Of a stretch of 32,613 bases of DNA, positions 7,770-13,791 are shown in pieces. Under the pieces are notes generated by a model. That model made no database searches and was not told the DNA's origin. It was given only the letters and a program-made list of their open reading frames with translations. This DNA comes from Bdellovibrionia bacterium. Its GTDB lineage: Bacteria > Bdellovibrionota > Bdellovibrionia > Bdellovibrionales > JAGQZY01. The stretch is from positions 1 through 32,613 of the forward strand of contig JAUHWN010000032.1 in the NCBI GenBank assembly GCA_030424665.1, written 5' to 3'. How positions within the stretch are numbered: the stretch's first letter is position 1; each line of letters starts with the position of its first letter. The translations under genes were made by a program, and so were the position numbers.

Positions 7770-9935
7770 ATGGCTTACAAAAAAGAAAATTATGAGAAGT
7801 TGAAAATTGAAGTTATTGAACATAATTACAACTACCATGTTCTAGACCAACCAAAGATTTCAGATTATGAGTTCGATCAGTTGTTTTCAGAGCTTCTCAA
7901 AATTGAAACCGCCCACCCAGAATGGGTTACCGAGGACAGTCCTAGCTATCGAGTCGGTGGTGATCCACTTAAAGAGTTTGAGAAAGCTGACCATCGCCTC
8001 CCAATGCTCTCACTACAAAACACCTATTCCACAGAAGAGATTACGGCCTACGACGAAAGGCTAAAGAAGTTCTTAAAATCAGATAGAGACATCACCTATT
8101 TTTGTTCGCCAAAATTTGATGGACTTGCCGTAGAACTCATTTACGAAAACGGTTTGTTGACTCGAGCCCTAACCCGAGGAGACGGAACTACTGGCGAGGT
8201 CGTCACTGCAAATATTAAGACCATAAAAAGCCTCCCCCTCAAACTCAACACAAAGAATCCACCTGAACTTCTAGAGGTTCGAGGAGAGATTCTCATCTTT
8301 AAAGATGATTTTAAAATCATGAACTACACCCAACAAGAGCGCGGCCTTCAAGTTTTTGCTAATCCAAGAAATGCAGCAGCAGGAACTATTCGACAACTCG
8401 ATCCAAAAATTGCTGCCTCGAGACCCTTGAGAATTTTTTGTTACGCCCCTGGAGTTACTCAAGGGATTCAATTTAAATCACAGAGTGATTTCGAAAAACA
8501 AATTCAAGAGTGGGGCCTACCCACTGTCCACCACGAAAGTGAAAAACAAAGCTTTAGTAAGTTTAAAGATCACTTTAATAAACTCCCTAAAGCGATTCGA
8601 GACTACCAAATCAATGCCCCCCAGGCGGAAGATCTCGATGACATCAAGGAATTTAGAAAGAAATCACTCGAAATAACCCATCAGTTTACCTCTCGCAGTT
8701 TTTCAAAAGCCTGCACATCTATCAAAGAAGTCATTGAGTACTATGAATACATTAATGATGTACGCCACTCTCTTCCTTTTGATATTGATGGCATTGTTAT
8801 CAAGGTTAATGACTACAAGCTTCAAGAAGAGCTTGGGCAGGTTGCCAGAAGTCCTCGCTGGGCCGCTGCTGCAAAGTTTGCCCCCGAACAAGCTGAAACT
8901 ATAATCAATGAAATCAAGGTCCAAGTCGGAAGAACAGGGGCACTCACTCCTGTTGCAATCATGGAGCCCATTAAAGTCGGCGGTGTTACTATTACCCACG
9001 CAACACTCCACAACCAGGATGAAATCGATCGCAAAGATATTCGTGTTGGCGACTCAGTCATCGTGCAGCGAGCTGGGGATGTCATACCTGAAGTTGTAGA
9101 GGTTTTAAAAAATAAACGCTCTAAAGACAGTAAGAAATTTAAAATTCCATCGAAGTGTCCAAGCTGTAAAGAAAAGGTCGTAAAACCAGAAGGCGAAGTT
9201 GTATCTCGATGTATTAATATTCTATGCCCATCAATTGTCAGTCAGTCTTTAAAACACTTCGTTTCTCGTCGAGCTATGAATATCGATAAGTTAGGTGATC
9301 GTATAATAGATATTTTTCTCGAAGAGGGAATGATTTCAGGTTTTTCAGATCTTTACCGGCTAAAGGCAGAAGATATTGAAAAACTAGATCGTCAGGGAAA
9401 AAAGTCTTCACAAAATATCGTCGCATCCATAGAAAAGAGTAAGAATATATCTCTTAACCGCTTCATATATGCATTAGGTATTCGCTTCGTCGGCGAACAG
9501 ACCGCGCGGGCCCTCGCTAATCACTATCGAAGCCTCGATCGGTTTTTGGAGGCTCAACACGAGGAACTTATTGAAATTGAAGACATTGGTCCAAAGGTCG
9601 CCGAAAGTATCGTTAAAGCCCTAGAAAATAAGAACTTCGTTAAAGAAATAAAAGAGCTGGTTAAACAAGGGATACAATTCGAAAGTTCGGCAAAACCAGT
9701 TCAGTCCGACAGCCCACTGACTGGAAAAAAAGTGGTAATTACCGGAACTCTTCCCATTGGACGCAATGATCTAAAAGACCAATTAGAAACTCTAGGCGCT
9801 ATCATCTCCGGATCTGTCAGCAAAAAGACAGACTACGTAATCGTCGGAGATGATCCTGGTTCTAAATTCGAAAAGGCCAAAAGCCTTAAAGTAGAAATAC
9901 TCGATTGGGAGAAGCTAAAACCACTTCTCCCTTAA
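7770..9935 (+). CDS. ligA: NAD-dependent DNA ligase with an enlarged adenylation domain
   Basis: LigA seals nicks in DNA using NAD+ during replication and repair. The 721-residue protein has every expected part: an NAD-binding N-terminal domain (HNYNYHVLDQPKISDYEFD), the adenylation lysine Lys115 in KFDG, RGEILI, the FDIDGIVIK motif near 337-345, an OB fold (VGRTGALTPVA), a four-Cys zinc finger (CPSC...C....C, about 455-480), helix-hairpin-helix repeats and a C-terminal BRCT domain (about 647-721). It is about 50 residues longer than E. coli LigA (671). The extra length lies between WGLP (248-251) and FDIDG, where I count 85 residues against 29 in E. coli. No Shine-Dalgarno sequence precedes the ATG. 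It converges on the histone gene with a 15-base gap. Confidence 0.97.
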   Translation: MAYKKENYEKLKIEVIEHNYNYHVLDQPKISDYEFDQLFSELLKIETAHPEWVTEDSPSYRVGGDPLKEFEKADHRLPMLSLQNTYSTEEITAYDERLKKFLKSDRDITYFCSPKFDGLAVELIYENGLLTRALTRGDGTTGEVVTANIKTIKSLPLKLNTKNPPELLEVRGEILIFKDDFKIMNYTQQERGLQVFANPRNAAAGTIRQLDPKIAASRPLRIFCYAPGVTQGIQFKSQSDFEKQIQEWGLPTVHHESEKQSFSKFKDHFNKLPKAIRDYQINAPQAEDLDDIKEFRKKSLEITHQFTSRSFSKACTSIKEVIEYYEYINDVRHSLPFDIDGIVIKVNDYKLQEELGQVARSPRWAAAAKFAPEQAETIINEIKVQVGRTGALTPVAIMEPIKVGGVTITHATLHNQDEIDRKDIRVGDSVIVQRAGDVIPEVVEVLKNKRSKDSKKFKIPSKCPSCKEKVVKPEGEVVSRCINILCPSIVSQSLKHFVSRRAMNIDKLGDRIIDIFLEEGMISGFSDLYRLKAEDIEKLDRQGKKSSQNIVASIEKSKNISLNRFIYALGIRFVGEQTARALANHYRSLDRFLEAQHEELIEIEDIGPKVAESIVKALENKNFVKEIKELVKQGIQFESSAKPVQSDSPLTGKKVVITGTLPIGRNDLKDQLETLGAIISGSVSKKTDYVIVGDDPGSKFEKAKSLKVEILDWEKLKPLLP

Positions 9936-9950
9936 TTTAGAATATATGAA

Positions 9951-10145
9951 TTAAATGTGATCGATGACGATGTCGCGAGCCATGACTGTCTTACGACCGT
10001 CAGCCTTAGCAGACTCGTAACCTTTAGTACAAAGACGTTCGATGGCTTTGCTGAGCACATCGATTGTTTCTGCAGATGTATTACAATCGCCATTTTCTTT
10101 AATGTACTTTTTTACTTTGCTAGTAACGACCAAAACTTCAGCCAT
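9951..10145 (-). CDS. Bacterial histone-fold protein (Bdellovibrio Bd0055/HBb type)
   Basis: A 64-residue protein consisting of one histone fold and no tail. A short first helix (VTSKVKKYIKE, 7-17) is followed by a loop, the long central helix (about 23-48), a turn containing ADGRKTV (48-54) and a third helix (MARDIVIDHI). The GRKTV-x-A-x-D segment is the hallmark shared with archaeal histones (GRKT(I/V)KAEDI), including the Arg/Thr pair and the Asp that stabilise the fold. From memory it closely resembles the Bdellovibrio bacteriovorus histone, an abundant nucleoid protein that dimerises and binds DNA differently from eukaryotic nucleosomes. The start at 10145 is set by GGAGG (10151-10155) five bases upstream; a longer in-frame start at 10178 would add 11 residues outside the fold and precede this strong site. 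Confidence 0.93.
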   Translation of the reverse strand: MAEVLVVTSKVKKYIKENGDCNTSAETIDVLSKAIERLCTKGYESAKADGRKTVMARDIVIDHI

Positions 10146-10192
10146 TATTTCCTCCGTATTAGGATCAAGACAGTTCAAGTTAACAGGCTCAG

Positions 10193-10221
10193 AGTCTAAA
10201 TTAAGGTCTAGGTGAATTCAA
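10193..10221 (-). promoter_or_regulatory. Candidate promoter of the histone gene
   Basis: On the minus strand TTGAAT (10221-10216) and TAGACT (10198-10193) are separated by exactly 17 bases, a reasonable sigma-70 promoter. It predicts a leader of about 40 bases ending in the GGAGG site. The -35 box lies inside the perfect palindromic hairpin at 10212-10232. Confidence 0.4.
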
Positions 10222-10232
10222 AAAGAATTCAC
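10212..10232. promoter_or_regulatory. Perfect 8-bp inverted repeat overlapping the histone promoter -35 box
   Basis: GTGAATTC (10212-10219), an AAAAA spacer and GAATTCAC (10225-10232) form a perfect dyad. No T-tract follows on either strand, so it is not a standard terminator for the upstream metallophosphoesterase gene. Its overlap with the proposed -35 element suggests an operator for a dimeric repressor, possibly autoregulation. Confidence 0.45.
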
Positions 10233-10262
10233 TCTGAGGGAGAATTTGATACTTGCGAAGCG

Positions 10263-11738
10263 TTATTCGGCGAGAATTGTCTCTTTTTTTTCGATTGATG
10301 CTGAGCGGCTATCGTTCTTTTTAAAGAACTCTTCTAAATCCCCCTCGTTGAACTTTAATAACTGGGCCTTTCGGCGACCTTCGTCACCAGGGGTAATCCA
10401 AACCGCCGCTCGATTTTCACTGACTTGTTTACAATGAATATCTTTAAAGGCCGGTGACCAGGTTCCAGGATTAAGATGTTCGATGGGGCCGATGACTTCG
10501 TGCCTAAGAATATGAGTATGTCCATGAACGATTCTTTCAGTACCCGTTACCATTGAAGCTAAACTTAGAATTCGTTCTTGGGGCTCTTTAAACTGACCAA
10601 CTTTCGAAACAACTGTTCGGCTGTAGAAAATAAAGAACGGGGCAAAAAGTAATAGCGGAATGACTGTCCAATAGATCGATATATCAGTGAGCTGCTGGAC
10701 CACCAAACTTATTTGTAAAACTAGAATTATGGAAAGTAAGAAGATAAAAGCTCGATCGAGCCAAAGCTCTCTAGCAAGGAGCCAAGGACTCTTCGATGCC
10801 GATGGAACGGAGAAGTTAAGCATTTCTCTGACCATTCTCGGAGTCGCATTTGATTTTGCCGCAATTTCTGCAACTCGACGCTCTACCAATAATGGATCTC
10901 TAAAGGCTGCCGTGAACTCATCCCTAACAGAGCGGAACAAAACCTGACTCGCACCCACCAGCCAATCAATAATTAAAAGGGGCTGGGCTCTGGCCATGTA
11001 CTTTAAAAAGAACACGACATATTCACCGGCAGACATAATGAAATTTGATTCCACATAGGGATTAAAAAAACCCATGACATTAATCATGTACCGAGTTGCT
11101 AGATTGCCAAAAGGGATTCTTATTTCTACTTGGTTGTAACGTAGAATAAATGGGAACACAGGATTTTCTACTTTACAGTAGGGGTCGTATTGATGTCCGT
11201 GTTCGACCAGAGTATCTCTATTGGAGATGTAAAAGAACTCACAAAAACGAATCGCTTCTTGTCTTTCTGGATCCGGAGTAATTCTTTCGATAATTCTCTT
11301 TTGAACAGCCTCCCAATAGAGCTCCAAATCATGGTTTCCAATAACGAAAATTATTCGATTCCCATTTTTTAAAAATTCGCGAAGAGCTTCTAAAAAACCG
11401 GGGTGATCGTCTAATATCGTATCTATTTTATAAAGGCTCTTTCGCTCAGTTGATTTTAAGCCATACTTCTTTTCGTGAGCTTTTACCCTGAAACTTGGCT
11501 TTTCTGGATAACGAGTTACGGAATCAAAATCAAATATATCACCATTTAATACCAACTCAATGGGGTTGTCGCCTGCTTCTCTAACGATGAGTTTCAAAAA
11601 GCCCTCAATCTTATGATCAAAAAAAAATTCTTTTGTTTTGTATTTTTTCCAGAGCGGGTACTTGGGATGAACTGGTTCGGCCTCACATAAGTGGAGATCA
11701 CTTATAATTGCTGTGTACTGCGCCTCTTTGAAATCCAT
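10263..11738 (-). CDS. Membrane-anchored calcineurin-like metallophosphoesterase
   Basis: A 491-residue protein with a complete metallophosphoesterase motif set: ISDLHL (Asp14, His16), NGDIFD (Asp67), GNHD (Asn135-Asp137), EHGHQYDP (180-186) and the C-terminal HGHTH (405-409), followed by LNPGTW. These residues bind the two-metal centre that cleaves phosphoesters or pyrophosphates. About 215 residues separate the EHGH and GHTH motifs and include two membrane helices (about 330-348 and 355-373), so the catalytic fold carries a membrane hairpin insertion. It resembles LpxH-like or other UDP-sugar/lipid pyrophosphatases in motif pattern, but the substrate cannot be named. The start lies one base after the tatC stop with a weak ribosome site, which suggests translational coupling. 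Confidence 0.8.
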   Translation of the reverse strand: MDFKEAQYTAIISDLHLCEAEPVHPKYPLWKKYKTKEFFFDHKIEGFLKLIVREAGDNPIELVLNGDIFDFDSVTRYPEKPSFRVKAHEKKYGLKSTERKSLYKIDTILDDHPGFLEALREFLKNGNRIIFVIGNHDLELYWEAVQKRIIERITPDPERQEAIRFCEFFYISNRDTLVEHGHQYDPYCKVENPVFPFILRYNQVEIRIPFGNLATRYMINVMGFFNPYVESNFIMSAGEYVVFFLKYMARAQPLLIIDWLVGASQVLFRSVRDEFTAAFRDPLLVERRVAEIAAKSNATPRMVREMLNFSVPSASKSPWLLARELWLDRAFIFLLSIILVLQISLVVQQLTDISIYWTVIPLLLFAPFFIFYSRTVVSKVGQFKEPQERILSLASMVTGTERIVHGHTHILRHEVIGPIEHLNPGTWSPAFKDIHCKQVSENRAAVWITPGDEGRRKAQLLKFNEGDLEEFFKKNDSRSASIEKKETILAE

Positions 11739-11739
11739 A

Positions 11740-12504
11740 CTATTGAGTCACATCCGTAGAAGCCGGAGGTTTTCTCCCCAGTATCCCAATCATAATAATT
11801 GATACTTCATAAAGAGCTACAAGTGGCACTCCTAGCATAACTTGGCTAATGACATCTGGTGGGGTGATTACCGCCGAGAGCGTAATAATGATCACTATGG
11901 CGTAGCGCCTTTTATCTCTGAGAAATTGCTGATCAATAACACCAATAATACCGAGAATGGTCAAAATAAGTGGAAGCTCAAACGCCGCACCAAAAACCAA
12001 AGTCGTTAGCGTAAAAAAGCCCAGGTACTCTTTGATAGTGATCATGGCTTGAGCCGTCTCTTGATCGTATTGCAAAAGAAAACCAAAAGCCATAGGGTAA
12101 ACGAGATAGTAGACAAAAGACACTCCCGTTAAAAAGAGAACTGTTCCAGAAAAAATAAAACCGAGACCATATTTTTTCTCATTGTCGTAAAGGCCCGGCT
12201 CAACAAATTTCCAAACCTGATAGAGCCAAAAAGGACAGGACAATATCACACCACTTAAAAGAGCAATTTTAAGATGCGCCAAAAAAACATCCATTGGCCC
12301 CGTAAAAAAGATTTTCTGATCTGGTAAAAAAGTGCGGATGGGATCAGTAATAAATTCCATTATTATGTCACTAAAAACCAAAGCCCCTGCCATAAAAATG
12401 AGAATGACGATTAAAGAGTAAACGACTCTTTTTCTGAGCTCGGTGAGATGCTCTATGAGGCTTAATTCCCCTTCTGATGTTACATCTTCTTGATCCAGGG
12501 CCAC
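11740..12504 (-). CDS. tatC: Sec-independent (Tat) protein translocase subunit TatC
   Basis: TatC is the polytopic receptor of the twin-arginine pathway, which exports folded proteins. The 254-residue protein begins with the family signature SLIEHLTELRKRVVYS and has six hydrophobic segments, with FTGPMDVFLAHLKIALLSG, CPFWLYQVWKFVEPGLY and FGAAFELPLI motifs and the C-terminal VITPPDVISQ. Its start codon shares bases with the end of tatB, so the two are coupled. Folded, cofactor-containing enzymes are probably exported to the periplasm by this system. Confidence 0.96.
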   Translation of the reverse strand: MALDQEDVTSEGELSLIEHLTELRKRVVYSLIVILIFMAGALVFSDIIMEFITDPIRTFLPDQKIFFTGPMDVFLAHLKIALLSGVILSCPFWLYQVWKFVEPGLYDNEKKYGLGFIFSGTVLFLTGVSFVYYLVYPMAFGFLLQYDQETAQAMITIKEYLGFFTLTTLVFGAAFELPLILTILGIIGVIDQQFLRDKRRYAIVIIITLSAVITPPDVISQVMLGVPLVALYEVSIIMIGILGRKPPASTDVTQ

Positions 12505-12980
12505 TAATTGTCCTCTTTACTGGTTTTCTCAGGAGTTGCCGTGTCAGTTGAATTATTCGAAACTGCCTGTGCTTGTGAATCGGCGACATTATCGTCAACT
12601 ATAACATTTCCAAATTCATCATGAGGGTCGAGGCCATCATCTTCCTCTTCTTGGATGCCCCAATCATCAGGAAGTTCATCAAGACCCTTTTTTAAATCAT
12701 CGACAACCGTATTCTTTGTTTCATTAAACTGATTTTTGATTTCATCAACACCAGCTGCTTTTTCGATTTCGCTGCGAATATCTTGTTTAGTATCATTTAC
12801 GAATTGAGTCGCTGAAGAACGTATGTCGTAAACTTGTTTGGAAATGTCTCCCGTCGCTCTTCGAAATTCATTAAGAAGACGAGCAACAACCCGAGCCACT
12901 TCAGGCAATTGTTTAGGACCTATAAAAATGAGTGCAACTATACCGACTACTACGAGTTCGGTGAAACCCATATTGAACAT
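12504..12980 (-). CDS. tatB: Tat translocase subunit TatB (TatA/B family)
   Basis: A 158-residue single-span protein. The N-terminus MFNMGFTELVVVG matches the TatB start (E. coli MFDIGFSELLLV). The membrane helix is followed by the hinge IGPKQLPEVARVVARLL and an amphipathic helix. The rest is a charged, helical and then acidic disordered tail (QEEEDDGLDPHDEFG). The length and tail favour TatB over TatA, although some delta-type bacteria use one TatA/B protein for both roles; no separate tatA is in the window. The start at 12980 is chosen over Met4 from the family alignment; an AGG lies only two bases upstream. Confidence 0.85.
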   Translation of the reverse strand: MFNMGFTELVVVGIVALIFIGPKQLPEVARVVARLLNEFRRATGDISKQVYDIRSSATQFVNDTKQDIRSEIEKAAGVDEIKNQFNETKNTVVDDLKKGLDELPDDWGIQEEEDDGLDPHDEFGNVIVDDNVADSQAQAVSNNSTDTATPEKTSKEDN

Positions 12981-13025
12981 AGCCTATTTTATATCTTTTT
13001 TACTAGGTGGTCTATAAAGAGAAAC

Positions 13026-13658
13026 CTATTGCTTCTTATTTCCAGTCGATTTCACAGGGGCGGTTATGACTCCGGCTTTGGTCAGTTGCTCTCGAGCAAA
13101 TTCAGAACCGGTTTGTTCGTAGATTTCGTTAAGACGCAACAGGTCCTGCTCAAAAGTCGTAATCGACTTTTCGCGAATATAAGTGAGAACATCGACCATC
13201 TTCACAAATTGTCGAGAAATTTCCCTGTATACCTTTGCAAAAGTATCCTCTTGAATCGTTTGCGACAAAGATCCATAGGCCGTGGTACCCATTTCAACAT
13301 AATAGCCGACATCGACGACTTTTCTGTTCAATGAAGGGCCAAAAAAACCACTGATATAAAGTGAGCTATCACCTAATTTTTTCAGTAGTTTAACCCGCTC
13401 ATTAGTATTTGACTGGCCAGCGATTAAAAGAAGTTCTGCTAAGGTTTTACGCTGTTTTCGCCCCGATTCATCCTCAGAATCAAAGAGGTTGTGAGCAAAT
13501 AGATAATGCTCTAATAAATCAACAATATAGCGAGAAACCATGGGGTAGGTATCAATCTTTCTTTCTTTGAAAGCCTCTTCAACGACTTCAGAAAAGTACT
13601 CTCCTGGCGAAGAAAATAACCCACTTTGTTGTGATGAATCTCCGTTGGAACCAGACAT
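13026..13658 (-). CDS. Conserved-looking hypothetical protein upstream of tatBC
   Basis: A 210-residue soluble protein with no signal peptide, membrane segment or motif I can assign. It is mostly helical in appearance. A Ser/Gly/Gln-rich start (1-20) is followed by charged helices and conserved-looking patches such as YIVDLLEHYLFAHNLFD, TLAELLLIAG and VDVGYYVEMGTTAYGSL, ending in a basic tail. GGAGG lies four bases before the ATG. An extended -10 promoter is 42-50 bases upstream, and tatB begins 45 bases after the stop, so it probably leads the tat operon. That context hints at a cytoplasmic role, but no function can be claimed. Confidence 0.7.
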   Translation of the reverse strand: MSGSNGDSSQQSGLFSSPGEYFSEVVEEAFKERKIDTYPMVSRYIVDLLEHYLFAHNLFDSEDESGRKQRKTLAELLLIAGQSNTNERVKLLKKLGDSSLYISGFFGPSLNRKVVDVGYYVEMGTTAYGSLSQTIQEDTFAKVYREISRQFVKMVDVLTYIREKSITTFEQDLLRLNEIYEQTGSEFAREQLTKAGVITAPVKSTGNKKQ

Positions 13659-13699
13659 TTCACCTCCAGGTCACAACCCAACCGATCAGTCCACCCTCC

Positions 13700-13708
13700 A
13701 TTATACCA
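13700..13708 (-). promoter_or_regulatory. Extended -10 promoter for the hypothetical-tatB-tatC unit
   Basis: The minus strand reads TGG-TATAAT (13708-13700), a perfect -10 hexamer with the extended TGn element. There is no good -35 box, which is usual for this promoter class. Predicted transcription would start about 35 bases before the ATG at 13658. Confidence 0.5.
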
Positions 13709-13791
13709 CTTTTTACACTAGTCTGCTGGGCCCCTTTGCCAATACAACCAAAGGTCTGGTTCGTCCTAGTCTGTCTAAAAATGAAACACTT

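Noticed and set aside
9957-10199. 80-residue plus-strand frame across the histone gene
   Set aside because: Shadow of the histone gene and its leader; no ribosome site or recognisable family.
12834-13334. 166-residue plus-strand frame
   Set aside because: Lies antisense across tatB and the hypothetical gene, both better supported by homology, ribosome sites and promoter.
13733-13754. CCTTTG/CAAAGG hairpin between the M16 and hypothetical genes
   Set aside because: Six-base stem with a 10-base loop and no T-tract on either strand.
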